A stretch of 64,000 bases of DNA from Clostridium sp. BSD9I1. GTDB taxonomy: Bacteria; Bacillota; Clostridia; Clostridiales; Clostridiaceae. The notes below the pieces were generated by a model that saw only the letters and a program-made list of their open reading frames with translations, was not told where the DNA came from and did no database searches. The position numbers and the translations under genes were made by a program. Below are positions 52,226 through 61,828 of the stretch, piece by piece. The stretch is from NCBI RefSeq assembly GCF_900185645.1, contig NZ_FYAM01000006.1, positions 248,001 to 312,000 of the forward strand, given 5' to 3'. The number at the start of each line of letters is the position of its first letter. Within the stretch, counting starts at the first letter, position 1.

Positions 52226-53103
52226 TGAGTTATGCAATTGAAATAAGTAATTTAAAAAAAAGGTTTTGGAACAAACAGGTTTTTGAAGATTTAAATTTAA
52301 ATATAGAGGAAAATAAAATATATTGTTTGGCAGGGAGAAATGGTGCTGGAAAAACCACTTTGTTAAGGTGTATTGCATCTCAGTATATAAAAACAGGGGG
52401 AAGTATAAAGGCCTTTGGAGAAGAGGTATTTGAAAATAAAAATGCTTTAAGTAAAATATATCTTTGCCAAGAAAATGCTTTGCCGGCAGACATGACAGGA
52501 AGGGAAATATTAAATGCAGCTAAGGTGTTTTTAAAATATTGGGATGAAGAATTTAAAGAAAGACTCATAAAAAAATTTAATGTGGAGCTTCACAAGACCT
52601 ATGGGGACCTTTCTAAAGGAACGAAATCTTGTTTGAATATAATAGTAGCATTGGCAAGCAGAGCACCAATCACCATATATGATGAAGCATATGCAGGACT
52701 AGATCCATTAAATAGAGAACTATTTTATGAAGTGCTTTTAAAGGATTATGATGAAAATCCAAGAACGATAATTTTTTCAACTCATTATATAGAAGAAATA
52801 GAAAGCTTGTTTGAAAAAATTATATTTATGAATAATGGAAAAATATTATTTAATGAAGATATGAATGTAATTGATGAAAAGGCTTTTTATATAACTGGAA
52901 GAGAAGAAGAATTAGAAGATGTTTTAAGAAATGCAAAAGTGATATGTAAAGAAAAAGTAGGTTCCCTTATAAGAGCAGGTATATATGATAGCATAAGCTA
53001 TGAAGAAAAAGTAGAGCTTCAAAATAAAGGACTTACTCTAGAAAAAATGCCTATTCAAAAGTTATTTGTAAATGTACTAAAGGAAGGTGGGGGAATTGAG
53101 TGA
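52225..53103 (+). CDS. ABC transporter ATP-binding protein of the GntR-linked cluster
   Basis: 292 residues from the GTG overlapping the previous stop. Walker A AGRNGAGKTTLLRC is normal. The signature is LSKGTKSCLNIIVALASRA in place of LSGGQ, and Walker B is ITIYDEAYAGLDP, with Ala after DE in place of Pro. The H-loop STHYIEEIE is intact. LSKGT variants are usual in YtrB/BcrA-type exporters, so it may still work. A C-terminal extension of about 90 residues completes it. Partner permease: the product at 53096. Confidence 0.92.
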   Translation: MSYAIEISNLKKRFWNKQVFEDLNLNIEENKIYCLAGRNGAGKTTLLRCIASQYIKTGGSIKAFGEEVFENKNALSKIYLCQENALPADMTGREILNAAKVFLKYWDEEFKERLIKKFNVELHKTYGDLSKGTKSCLNIIVALASRAPITIYDEAYAGLDPLNRELFYEVLLKDYDENPRTIIFSTHYIEEIESLFEKIIFMNNGKILFNEDMNVIDEKAFYITGREEELEDVLRNAKVICKEKVGSLIRAGIYDSISYEEKVELQNKGLTLEKMPIQKLFVNVLKEGGGIE

Positions 53104-53671
53104 TTTTAAGGAAAAGTTAAAGTTTATTATGGACAGTTCAATGATGCTTACTATTTTAGTAGGTGCAGTGCTGTCATTTCCAATTATGGGTGTTAGTGTA
53201 AAGAGCAGGGCAATGAATATAGGTGCCTATTCTTATATTTATATACCATTACTATTGTTTCAAGCATACTACAATAGATATGCATACATGAGGAATTTTT
53301 CGGTAACAAGGGATGAATATTTTAAAATTGGTCAAATTTTAAATGCAATAATTTCTTTATCAGTTTGGTGTATATTTTTGATAATGGTTTTTATAATGAA
53401 TGAAAAAGTTAATATTTCAACTATGTTTTCAACTTTGATTAAAATTGCTTTTTTCACAACTCTAAGCAATACCTTAAGTCTTTTAGTGTTAAATAGTCCA
53501 TTTATTGCTTTTATAGGTTTTGGAGGTATATTTGCAATAAGGTATGTGTCTGAAACCTTTTATTTTACCATAACCAATACAATGACAAATATTATCTTTA
53601 TAATTTTAACTATATTATGCAGTGTAATTTCTAGATATATATTTAGAAATATAGATTTTAAGCTAAAGTAA
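53096..53671 (+). CDS. ABC-cluster membrane protein, downstream partner
   Basis: About 191 residues if the TTG at 53096 is used, behind GGTGGGGG; the GTG at 53087 is in frame but inside that site. It overlaps the ATPase gene by 8 bp. Five to six hydrophobic segments (MLTILVGAVLSFPIMGV, YIYIPLLLFQAYY, SLSVWCIFLIMVFIM, TMTNIIFIILTILCSVISRYIF). It lacks the paralogue A/B/C end motifs and is probably a different permease subunit. A strong terminator ends the cluster. Confidence 0.7.
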   Translation: MSDFKEKLKFIMDSSMMLTILVGAVLSFPIMGVSVKSRAMNIGAYSYIYIPLLLFQAYYNRYAYMRNFSVTRDEYFKIGQILNAIISLSVWCIFLIMVFIMNEKVNISTMFSTLIKIAFFTTLSNTLSLLVLNSPFIAFIGFGGIFAIRYVSETFYFTITNTMTNIIFIILTILCSVISRYIFRNIDFKLK

Positions 53672-53781
53672 ATTAACTAAAAAAATAGGGTATTTTAAGC
53701 TGGATAAAAGGGATATTTTCAATTAATTTACAAGTGTAATTTCAGCAATATTTTTCGACAATAAATTATAAATGGAAATAA

Positions 53782-53812
53782 AAAAAATAAGCCCTTTAGG
53801 CTTATTTTTTTT
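53782..53812. terminator. Bidirectional terminator, ABC cluster / abrB
   Basis: AAAAAATAAGCC and GGCTTATTTTTT form a 12-bp stem with loop CTTTA. Confidence 0.9.
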
Positions 53813-54056
53813 ATTTATCTGTTTTTAATTCTTCAAGACAAGCTTGACAGATGTTTTTACCTTTGTAGTTTATAACATCTTTAGCATTTCCGCAGAATAT
53901 ACAAGATGGGCTGTACTTCTTAAGTATTATCTGCTCTCCGTCAACGAAGATTTCCAACGAATCCTTAATTTCTATATCTAATGTTCTCCTAAGTTCTATA
54001 GGAATAACAATTCTTCCTAACTCATCAACTCTTCTAACTATACCAGTAGATTTCAT
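53811..54056 (-). CDS. abrB: AbrB/SpoVT-type regulator with zinc-ribbon tail
   Basis: 81 residues. The N-terminal MKSTGIVRRVDELGRIVIPIELRRTLDIEIKDSLEIFVDGEQIILKKY is the AbrB swapped-hairpin DNA-binding domain. The C-terminal 30 residues contain Cys52-x2-Cys55 and Cys70-x2-Cys73, a likely zinc site, as in clostridial AbrB homologues. In Clostridium these regulate the shift from growth to solvent formation and sporulation. Monocistronic with its own promoter. Ribosome site AGGAGG. Confidence 0.95.
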   Translation of the reverse strand: MKSTGIVRRVDELGRIVIPIELRRTLDIEIKDSLEIFVDGEQIILKKYSPSCIFCGNAKDVINYKGKNICQACLEELKTDK

Positions 54057-54099
54057 AACACGGTTCCTCCTAAAACAATATTCGACTTTTATTAATTAA

Positions 54100-54128
54100 A
54101 TAATAACAGTAATAACATAAATAGTCAA
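54100..54128 (-). promoter_or_regulatory. abrB promoter
   Basis: Minus-strand TTGACT (54128-54123), 17 bp, TATTAT (54105-54100), about 45 bp upstream of the ATG. Confidence 0.75.
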
Positions 54129-54310
54129 TACATTTTTGCAAGTTTAAATAACATTAATAAAACTACTTATGCTTTTGTATAGAACTGAGAATAACGCAGT
54201 TATTTTAATATTATTAGTAAATTTTAATTTTTAATTTATAGAACATAATTTTTGTGGCATAATAATTAGTACGAAGTAATATTTGGTAATTTTTATTAAG
54301 GAGGAAAGTT

Positions 54311-57238
54311 ATGAATTTAGAATTAAATAAAGAATACAGTGGATTTAAACTTTTAGAAAAAAATCATGTTAAGGAATTAAACTCAGATGCTTTTATATTC
54401 GAACACCTAAAAACTGGGGCAAAGCTTTTAAAACTTGTAAATGACGAAGATAATAGGGTGTTTTCAATATCTTTTAGAACTCCTCCAGAAAATAGTACTG
54501 GTGTTGCACACATACTTGAGCACTCAGTTCTTTGTGGTTCAAGAAAATTCCCAGTAAAGGAGCCTTTTGTGGAACTTATAAAGGGTTCTCTAAATACATT
54601 TTTAAATGCAATGACCTTTGCAGATAAAACTATGTATCCTGTAGCTAGTAGAAATGAAAAAGATTTCTTTAATCTTATGGATGTGTACTTAGATGCAGTG
54701 CTTTATCCAAATATATATAAATATCCAGAAATATTTATGCAAGAAGGTTGGCATTATGAGCTTAAAGATAAAAATGATCCATTAACTTATAAAGGTGTAG
54801 TTTACAACGAAATGAAGGGAGCTTTCTCATCACCAGAATCAGTGCTTATGAGAAAGATATCTCAATCTCTTTTCCCAGATACAACTTATGGAGTGGAGTC
54901 TGGAGGAGATCCTGAATTTATACCGGATTTATCCTATGAAGAGTTTATAGATTTTCATAAGAAATATTATCATCCTTCAAATAGCTATATATATTTATAT
55001 GGTAATGGAGATACATTAAAAGAGTTAGCTTTTATTAATGATAATTATTTAAAAGAATTTGACAAAATAGAAATCCACTCTGAAATTAAAGAGCAAAAGC
55101 CTTTTGAATCCATGCAGGAAATGAAAGTGGAGTATCCTATATCCGTAAACGAAAAAGAAGAAGATAAATCGTATATGAGTTTGAATTTTGTGGTAGGAAA
55201 AGTTGTAGATAAGGAATTGTACTTAGCCTTTGATATTTTAGAGCATCTTTTATTAGATACTCCTGCAGCACCGCTTAAAAAGGCTCTTATAGATGCTAAT
55301 TTAGGTAAGGATGTATTTGGAGTATTTGACAGCAGCATACTTCAGCCTAGCTTTAGTATTGTAGTTAAGAATTCTAGTGAAAACCAAAAAGAGAGATTTA
55401 AAGAAGTAGTATTTAACACTTTAAGAGAGTTGGTTAATAATGGTATAAATAAAAAGCTTATAGAGTCTTCCATAAACATTAAAGAATTTAGACTTAGAGA
55501 AGCAGAGTATCATGGATATCCTAAGGGCCTTGTGTATGGAATAAAGGCTATGGACAGTTGGCTTTATGATAAAGATCCATTAATGCATTTAGCTTATGAA
55601 CCTCAATTAAATAAAGTAAAAGAAGCATTAACTACCAATTACTTTGAAAAGATTATAGAAAAGTATATATTAAATAACTCTCATAGTTCCATTTTAATAT
55701 TAAATCCTAAAAAGGGCATGGCAGAAACTGTAGAAGAGGAAATAAAAAGAGAGCTTAAGGAATATAAAGATAGTTTAAGTGAAAGTGAATTAAATAAAAT
55801 AATAGAGCAAACTAATAGATTAGAGGAAAGACAAACTTCAGAGGATAATCAAGAGGACTTGAAAAAGTTACCACTACTATCCATAGAAGATATAAATAAG
55901 AACTCGGAAAGGCTTCCATTGGTAGAAGAAACTTACAAGGATATTAAAGTTCTGAAACATCCTTTATTTACCAATAAGATAGCATATATGAATTTTTATT
56001 TTAATAGTAAGGCAGTTAAACAAGAATTTATACCTTATATAGGAATTTTATGTGCAGTACTTGGAAAAGTAGGTACAGAAAATTATAGCTATGAAGACTT
56101 ATCAAATGAAGTAAATATACACACTGGAGGAATAAGTTATGGTTCAATACCTTATTATGATAATAATAATATAGATAACTTTATTCCTATGCTTAAAGTT
56201 AGATCTAAGGCTCTTGTAAGTAAGCTTCCTGAATTATTTAATTTACTAAAGGAACAAATAGTAACTAGTAAATTTGATGACTATAAGAGACTTAAAGAAA
56301 TTATACAGGAGTATAAATCTAGAGTGGAAATGTCCTTGTTTGATGCGGGACATATGGTAGCAGCAGGTAGAGTAGCTTCTTATTTTTCTCAAAGTGCAGC
56401 TTATTCAGAATTTATTTCTGGGCTTAATTTCTATCATTTCCTAGTTGACTTAGATAATAACTTTGAAAGCAAAAAAGAAGAAATAGTAAGCACTTTAAAG
56501 GAAATAAGTAAATTAGTATTTAATAAAAATAATCTTTTAATAAGTATAACTCTAGAGGAAGAGGATTATGATAAGTTTACTGAAAGCTTACCATTATTAT
56601 ATGATTCACTAAATGATGAAAAAGTTAATTATAATGAATATAAATTTGAAACTGCTGCTAAAAATGAAGGGCTTATGACTTCAGGAAAAGTTCAATATAA
56701 TTCTAAGGGATTTAACTTTAGAAAACTTGGATATGAGTATACAGGAATACTTCAAGTATTAAAGACTATAACAAGCTTTGATTATCTATGGAATAGAGTA
56801 AGGGTTCAAGGTGGAGCTTATGGATGCTTTGGAGGCTTTAATAGAAATGGAAATATGTACTTTACATCCTATAGAGATCCTAATCTTAAAAACACATTAG
56901 ATGTTTATGATAATGTAGTAAATTACGTAAAGAATTTTGAGGCAGACGAAAGAGAAATGACAAAATATATAATAGGAACCATAAGTAACTTAGATAATCC
57001 ACTTAGTGCATCCATGAAAGCTGACAAAGCTGTAGCTAATTATTTAAGCAAGGTGATTTTTGAAGATGTTCAAAAGGAAAGAGATCAAATATTAAATGCT
57101 TCAGTAGATAAGATAAAGGGCTTATCAAAACTTCTTGAAGATTGTATGGAAAAAAATTATATATGTGTATTTGGAAGCGAAGAAAAGATAAAAGAAAATA
57201 AGGAAATATTCAATAAAATAATGAATGTATTTGAGTAA
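54311..57238 (+). CDS. M16C family zinc metallopeptidase (presequence-protease-like)
   Basis: 975 residues, the full double-chamber M16C length. The inverted zinc motif HILEH is at 67-71 in GVAHILEHSVLCGSRKFPVKEPFVELIKGSLNTFLNAMTF. The downstream Glu is in YKGVVYNEMKGAFSSPESVL. The C-terminal half has the R/Y substrate-binding pair region RVRVQGGAYGCFGGFNRNGNMYFTSYRDPN. It degrades peptides in the cytoplasm. Monocistronic, AGGAGG site. No truncation. Confidence 0.95.
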   Translation: MNLELNKEYSGFKLLEKNHVKELNSDAFIFEHLKTGAKLLKLVNDEDNRVFSISFRTPPENSTGVAHILEHSVLCGSRKFPVKEPFVELIKGSLNTFLNAMTFADKTMYPVASRNEKDFFNLMDVYLDAVLYPNIYKYPEIFMQEGWHYELKDKNDPLTYKGVVYNEMKGAFSSPESVLMRKISQSLFPDTTYGVESGGDPEFIPDLSYEEFIDFHKKYYHPSNSYIYLYGNGDTLKELAFINDNYLKEFDKIEIHSEIKEQKPFESMQEMKVEYPISVNEKEEDKSYMSLNFVVGKVVDKELYLAFDILEHLLLDTPAAPLKKALIDANLGKDVFGVFDSSILQPSFSIVVKNSSENQKERFKEVVFNTLRELVNNGINKKLIESSINIKEFRLREAEYHGYPKGLVYGIKAMDSWLYDKDPLMHLAYEPQLNKVKEALTTNYFEKIIEKYILNNSHSSILILNPKKGMAETVEEEIKRELKEYKDSLSESELNKIIEQTNRLEERQTSEDNQEDLKKLPLLSIEDINKNSERLPLVEETYKDIKVLKHPLFTNKIAYMNFYFNSKAVKQEFIPYIGILCAVLGKVGTENYSYEDLSNEVNIHTGGISYGSIPYYDNNNIDNFIPMLKVRSKALVSKLPELFNLLKEQIVTSKFDDYKRLKEIIQEYKSRVEMSLFDAGHMVAAGRVASYFSQSAAYSEFISGLNFYHFLVDLDNNFESKKEEIVSTLKEISKLVFNKNNLLISITLEEEDYDKFTESLPLLYDSLNDEKVNYNEYKFETAAKNEGLMTSGKVQYNSKGFNFRKLGYEYTGILQVLKTITSFDYLWNRVRVQGGAYGCFGGFNRNGNMYFTSYRDPNLKNTLDVYDNVVNYVKNFEADEREMTKYIIGTISNLDNPLSASMKADKAVANYLSKVIFEDVQKERDQILNASVDKIKGLSKLLEDCMEKNYICVFGSEEKIKENKEIFNKIMNVFE

Positions 57239-57245
57239 GATAAAA

Positions 57246-57278
57246 GGAGAAGTTTGTATGTGCAAACTTCTCTTTTTA
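57246..57278 (+). terminator. Terminator after the M16C peptidase gene
   Basis: GAGAAGTTTG and CAAACTTCTC (10 bp) followed by TTTTT. Confidence 0.9.
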
Positions 57279-57395
57279 CCTTTAAGATTATGATGAAAAA
57301 TAATTTAACATATATTTCTTATTTACCCTTTATTTTTCTACAGACTATACGAAAATATTTGTATTAAATGCAAAACTAAAAAGGGGGAGAATTAT

Positions 57396-59429
57396 ATGTC
57401 CATAAAAAAGAAAATACCTTTATTGATAACAATTATAGTTATAGTTCTGGTATCTGTAATAACTATAGTCAATGAAGTTAGCTATAATTCTATATTAAAT
57501 AAAAAAACATTAAGTGAAATGGAAGGCGTAGGTAAACGTGCAGGAGAGACTATAAGTGCCTCAATTGAAAAAGAACAACTAGCTGTTAGAATTATTTCAG
57601 AAAAAAATGTGGTTAGAGATTTACTTAAAACAGTTCAAGGCTCTACAAATAACGAGGATTTTATCAAAAAGCAGCAGTCAATGAATACAACATTAGTTGA
57701 TTATGTAAATCAAACTAAAAATGTTGAACATGTATTTTTAGTAGATACAAAAGGTAATATAGTGTCAGATAGTGACAAAAATTATCTTGGGAAAAATTTA
57801 AATGATAGATCTTATAACAACACAAGCCTAGAGGGCAAGGCATCTATAAGTGAGGTGCTTTTATCAAAGGTAACTCAAAACCCTATCGTTGTATTTACTA
57901 ATCCAGTTAAAGTGAATAATCAGATAGTAGGATATGTGGGAGTAGCAGTACATGGAAACAGCCTATCTAAATACTTAGGAAATGTGAAAATTGGTGATAA
58001 TAAGTCAAGCTATGCTTTTCTAATTGATGATAAAGCAACTATGATTTATCATCCGACTAAAGAAAAAATAGGAAAATCAAGTGAGGTTCCAGATATAAAG
58101 GCTATTGCAAATAGGATAGCTAAAGGCGAAAATCTAAAGGGGGAGGCTATAGAGTATAATTACAATAATACAGATAAAATGGCATACTATACAGTAATTC
58201 CTGATGCTAAATGGGTTCTTGTTACATCAGTAACTACAGATGAAGTATTCAAACCAGTAAAAACACTAACCTATGTTATAATAGGAATATCAATTGTAGT
58301 TGGATTATTGGCAATTGGAGTAGGATACTTATTTTCTTTAAAGATTTCAAAGCCTATTATAGAAGTAGCAGAAGTTATTGATAGAACAGCCAAGCTAGAT
58401 TTATCTTATGATAATAGTCTTGAACGATTCTACAAGTATAAGGATGAAGTAGGTACAATTTTCAATTCAATAGCACATATGAGAACAGTTTTAAGAGAAA
58501 TGGTTGAAAATTTGAGTTCTGCCTCTCAGATTATAAATTCAAATGCATTAATAGTTGAAAATTTAACTGCTGAATTAAAAATCTATGCTGAAGAAACAGC
58601 ACTTGAGAGCCAAAACCTTTCTGCTGGTATGGAGGAAAATGCTGCTACTGTTGAAGAAGTATCTGCTTCTTCAGATGAAATGGGTAACGCAGTAAATTCT
58701 ATGGCTGAGAGAGCAACAAATGGGTCTGCTAATGCAAATGAAATCGCCAAAAGAGCAAAGGGGTTAAAGAAATCTGCTGTTGAAGCTAGTGGGAAAGCAA
58801 ATGAAATATATCATCTAGTTAAAAATGATTTGGAAAAAGCTATTGAAAACTCTAAGTCTATTGAGAAAATAAATTCATTAGCAGCATCTATACTTGATAT
58901 TACAGATCAGACAAATTTATTAGCACTTAATGCAGCTATAGAGGCAGCAAGAGCAGGGGAAGCTGGTAGAGGTTTTGCAGTAGTTGCCAATGAGGTTCGT
59001 AATTTGGCTGAGGAGTCTGCATCAACTGCTGAAAATATTCAAAATATAGTTCATCAGGTTATAGCTTCTGTAGAAGACTTATCTGATAATTCATCAAAGC
59101 TTCTTAAGTTTATAGATGAAAATGTATTAAAAGATTATCAAAAGCTAATGGAGACTGGTGAACAATATAATGAAGATGCGGATTCAGTAAATGGATTTAT
59201 GCTTGAATTTAGCGCTTTGGCTGAGGAGTTAACTTCATCTATTGATGGAATAGTAGATGCGGTAGGACAAGTGGCTGGTACTGTAAGTGATGGTGCTAAA
59301 GGAGTTACTGAAATATCAAGTAAAGCCATTAATATAAATGAAAAGTTAGAAGGCATAAAAGAAAGCGCTGAAGTGAACAAAGAAAGCGCTGAACAATTAG
59401 TACAAATTATATCAAAATTTAATCTTTAA
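57396..59429 (+). CDS. Methyl-accepting chemotaxis protein with Cache sensor
   Basis: 677 residues. TM1 ([20 protein letters not shown]) is followed by an extracellular dCache-like domain ([52 protein letters not shown]), TM2 ([24 protein letters not shown]), a HAMP segment, and the coiled-coil signalling region with the hairpin tip [40 protein letters not shown] near 500-545. It senses a small ligand and controls CheA. No che genes are near, so it is an orphan receptor. GGGGGAG site. Confidence 0.95.
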   Translation: MSIKKKIPLLITIIVIVLVSVITIVNEVSYNSILNKKTLSEMEGVGKRAGETISASIEKEQLAVRIISEKNVVRDLLKTVQGSTNNEDFIKKQQSMNTTLVDYVNQTKNVEHVFLVDTKGNIVSDSDKNYLGKNLNDRSYNNTSLEGKASISEVLLSKVTQNPIVVFTNPVKVNNQIVGYVGVAVHGNSLSKYLGNVKIGDNKSSYAFLIDDKATMIYHPTKEKIGKSSEVPDIKAIANRIAKGENLKGEAIEYNYNNTDKMAYYTVIPDAKWVLVTSVTTDEVFKPVKTLTYVIIGISIVVGLLAIGVGYLFSLKISKPIIEVAEVIDRTAKLDLSYDNSLERFYKYKDEVGTIFNSIAHMRTVLREMVENLSSASQIINSNALIVENLTAELKIYAEETALESQNLSAGMEENAATVEEVSASSDEMGNAVNSMAERATNGSANANEIAKRAKGLKKSAVEASGKANEIYHLVKNDLEKAIENSKSIEKINSLAASILDITDQTNLLALNAAIEAARAGEAGRGFAVVANEVRNLAEESASTAENIQNIVHQVIASVEDLSDNSSKLLKFIDENVLKDYQKLMETGEQYNEDADSVNGFMLEFSALAEELTSSIDGIVDAVGQVAGTVSDGAKGVTEISSKAININEKLEGIKESAEVNKESAEQLVQIISKFNL

Positions 59430-59435
59430 CTATAA

Positions 59436-59485
59436 CAAAGGAGCTCTAATTATGAGCTCCTTTGTTCAGGAAAAAGTTTCCTGAA
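59436..59485 (+). terminator. Tandem hairpins after the chemoreceptor gene
   Basis: CAAAGGAGCTC/GAGCTCCTTTG (59436-59464) is followed at once by TTCAGGAAA/TTTCCTGAA (59465-59485). Neither has a long T-run. Confidence 0.7.
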
Positions 59486-59553
59486 TATTCATAAATTTTT
59501 TTTTGAATTATGGTAAAATTATAGTATAAGTCATAATTATTAGAGGTGGATAG

Positions 59554-60483
59554 ATGAGGAGTATTGAGTTTAATATTAAGGACGTTGATGGTGTAGAAAT
59601 TCATGTGTACAAATGGAAAACAGAAGGTACTCCAAAGGCAGTAGTGCAAATTGCTCATGGGATGGGGGAGCATTCGGGGAGATATGAATATTTTGCACAA
59701 AAACTTATAGAAAATGGTTATGCAGTTTATATAAATGATCATAGAGGGCATGGGAAAACAGCAAAAAATAAAGATGATTTAGGATATATAGGAGATACGG
59801 ATGGCTTCAACTGGATGATAAAAGACATGTATGAAGTAACCTTAATTGCAAAAAAGGATTATAAGGATGTACCAATATTTCTCCTGGGCCATAGTATGGG
59901 TTCCTTTTTAACGCAAAAATATATAGCTCTTTATGGAAAAGAACTTAAGGGAGCTTTACTTTCAGGGACAAACGGAAAGCAAGGACAAAAATTAAAGATG
60001 GGTATGGCTCTTGCAAAACTTGAGGTATCTATGAAAGGGCCGCGTAATAAGGGAAAAAGCTTAAATAATTTAATATTTAAGGGATATAACTCAAAGTTTG
60101 AACCAGAAAGAACACTATTTGATTGGCTCACTTCTGATAAAGGTGAAGTGGATAAATATATAACAGATGAATACTGTGGGCATGCCTTTACATCCTCATT
60201 TTTTTATTATTTCTTTAAAGGTCTTGATGAACTAAGCAAACCTCATGTTTTAAATAATATTCCAAGAGAGCTTCCTATATACATCTTTTCAGGTTCTGAA
60301 GATCCTGTAGGAGAAGAGGGAAAAGGCGTAACAAACTTATATAATACCTATAAAAAAATAGGAATACAGGATGTAACTTGCAAAATTTATCAAGGTGGAA
60401 GACATGAAATGTTAAATGAAGTAAATAAAAATGAAGTGATAAGTGATATTATAACATGGATGGAGCATAGAATTCATGATTAA
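59554..60483 (+). CDS. Alpha/beta hydrolase, lysophospholipase/monoacylglycerol lipase type
   Basis: 309 residues. The oxyanion-hole region is QIAHGMGEHSGRYEYFAQKLIENGYAVYINDHRGHGKT. The nucleophile elbow GHSMGS has Ser near residue 115. The acid is in FSGSEDPVGE and the His in YQGGRHEMLNEVNK, giving a complete triad. This is the Hydrolase_4 group (PldB/YtpA). It probably hydrolyses lysophospholipid or monoglyceride. Monocistronic, AGAGGTGG site. Confidence 0.92.
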   Translation: MRSIEFNIKDVDGVEIHVYKWKTEGTPKAVVQIAHGMGEHSGRYEYFAQKLIENGYAVYINDHRGHGKTAKNKDDLGYIGDTDGFNWMIKDMYEVTLIAKKDYKDVPIFLLGHSMGSFLTQKYIALYGKELKGALLSGTNGKQGQKLKMGMALAKLEVSMKGPRNKGKSLNNLIFKGYNSKFEPERTLFDWLTSDKGEVDKYITDEYCGHAFTSSFFYYFFKGLDELSKPHVLNNIPRELPIYIFSGSEDPVGEEGKGVTNLYNTYKKIGIQDVTCKIYQGGRHEMLNEVNKNEVISDIITWMEHRIHD

Positions 60484-60495
60484 GGTAATGGAATA

Positions 60496-60682
60496 TAAAT
60501 AATGTTGATTTTTATTATCTATCATTAGAGCAATCCTTAGAGTTTTTAATAAACAAGCGGCTAAGACTTTAAAACTTATGAACCGTTTTAAGCAGTTCAT
60601 AAGTTTTAGTATCTGCCACTTGTGAAATTAGAAGCTCTTAAATTGCCTATTAGGACTAAATATAAAAAATCAACATTATTTA
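60496..60682. repeat. 187-bp long imperfect hairpin between converging genes
   Basis: The outer arms 60496-60513 and 60665-60682 are perfect complements over 18 bp (AATAATGTTGATTTTT core). The inner arms TAAAACTTATGAAC (60570-60583) and GTTCATAAGTTTTA (60595-60608) form 14 bp with an 11-nt loop. Between them ACAAG..GGC and GCC.CTTGT also pair. The right arm overlaps the stop codon of the minus-strand gene. It shares short words with the structured repeats (GACTTTAAAAC, TTAGAAGCTCT) but is not clearly a copy. Confidence 0.7.
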
Positions 60683-61567
60683 CTTCACGATATATTTCAT
60701 TGCAAGCTCCACAGGGTTATATGAGAGTTTAGCCTTTCTAAGACCTTCTATACCTAAATCCTGCTCTCTATTTACATAGGTTACGCTTATTAGGTATTCT
60801 TCAAGAAAGTGTCTATTTACAAAAGCATATAATCCACGAACATCAGCATCTGCTTTTTCTATATGAATTATAGCAGTATCCTCGTTAACTACTTCGCCTA
60901 TAGTAAAGGCGGAAAGTTTATCATCCACATATACTGCCATTCCTACAAAGTTTATTTTGTCTATGTTTTTTAGAAGATCTTTTATTCCAAAGAGCTCATA
61001 AAGCACATATCCTTTACAGTCATTTTTATTACACCATTCTCTTCCAGCCATTAAACAATCATCTACTATATCCTCTGTAATAGGTACTGCTTTATAGTTA
61101 TATTTTTTTACAAAAGCATTGTAATGATTTTTTTTCCCATGATACTTCTTTCCAGATAATTTAACTAAATCATCTCTTAAATATATATAATCGGCACCAT
61201 CTCTATCTTCTTCAATTTCTAAAGAATCACCATATACTTCTTTTAAATCATTTATAAAACTTAATTCAGCATCTTTAAATAGGTAATCCATATTATTTTC
61301 TTTTTTATATTCTATAAGTGTATCAACTATTTCTTTAAGATCTTTCATTTTATAACCTAATGGTTGCATAAAGTGAGATGAATGGTTGAAATCCACTTTT
61401 TTTATAATAAGAACATCATTTATTATACTATAATGTATTTCACATCCTTTTCTCCATAAGAATAAACTTAAAAATGAATATTCAGAGGTAGAAAAATTAT
61501 AAGGTGTTATATATTTTTCAAATAAATCTTTATCGTCTAAGGTTAATGGTTTAAATTCTAGCATCAT
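60680..61567 (-). CDS. DUF2156 / GNAT-like acyltransferase-family protein
   Basis: 295 residues. The pattern EFKPLTLDDKDLFEKYITPYNFSTSEYSFLSLFLWR and the later DDLVKLSGKKYHGKKNHYNAFVKKYNYKAVPIT, FVGMAVYVDDKLSAFTIGEVVNEDTAIIHIEKADADVRGLYAFVNRHFLEEYL and VNREQDLGIEGLRKAKLSYNPVE are those of the DUF2156 family, with a tandem GNAT-like fold. The domain is related to the C-terminal part of phosphatidylglycerol lysyltransferase but lacks its membrane half. Substrate unknown. AAGGAG site. Confidence 0.85.
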   Translation of the reverse strand: MMLEFKPLTLDDKDLFEKYITPYNFSTSEYSFLSLFLWRKGCEIHYSIINDVLIIKKVDFNHSSHFMQPLGYKMKDLKEIVDTLIEYKKENNMDYLFKDAELSFINDLKEVYGDSLEIEEDRDGADYIYLRDDLVKLSGKKYHGKKNHYNAFVKKYNYKAVPITEDIVDDCLMAGREWCNKNDCKGYVLYELFGIKDLLKNIDKINFVGMAVYVDDKLSAFTIGEVVNEDTAIIHIEKADADVRGLYAFVNRHFLEEYLISVTYVNREQDLGIEGLRKAKLSYNPVELAMKYIVK

Positions 61568-61766
61568 AACACTCCTTGTTAATAATTATGTACTATTTTA
61601 ATGTACTTTATATTTACTGATTATTATATGTTATTGTTTCCATAATGAATACAAAAAATAATAAATGTTAATATGTAATTAATAATCATTATTTATACAC
61701 ATATTAAGTATAGTATAGCTTTAAGAAAGGATAAAGTCAAACTTTATGAATTGTACAGAATAAAAA

Positions 61767-61798
61767 ATACCGCATATCCATTTTAAATAATGCGGTAT
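61767..61798 (-). terminator. Terminator of the pentapeptide-repeat gene
   Basis: ATACCGCAT and ATGCGGTAT (9 bp); on the minus strand TTTTTTATT follows. Confidence 0.88.
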
Positions 61799-61828
61799 AT
61801 AGAATTATTTATTTTGTTAGGCAGCCAA

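Noticed and set aside
52225-53103. Dead ABC ATPase because of LSKGT and DEAY
   Set aside because: Walker A, the catalytic Glu and the H-loop His are intact and LSKGT is common in this subfamily; called variant but not inactive.
61681-61695. Fur box near TAATAATCATTATTT upstream of the DUF2156 gene
   Set aside because: Only 11 of 14 positions match in extremely AT-rich DNA and the gene has no iron link.
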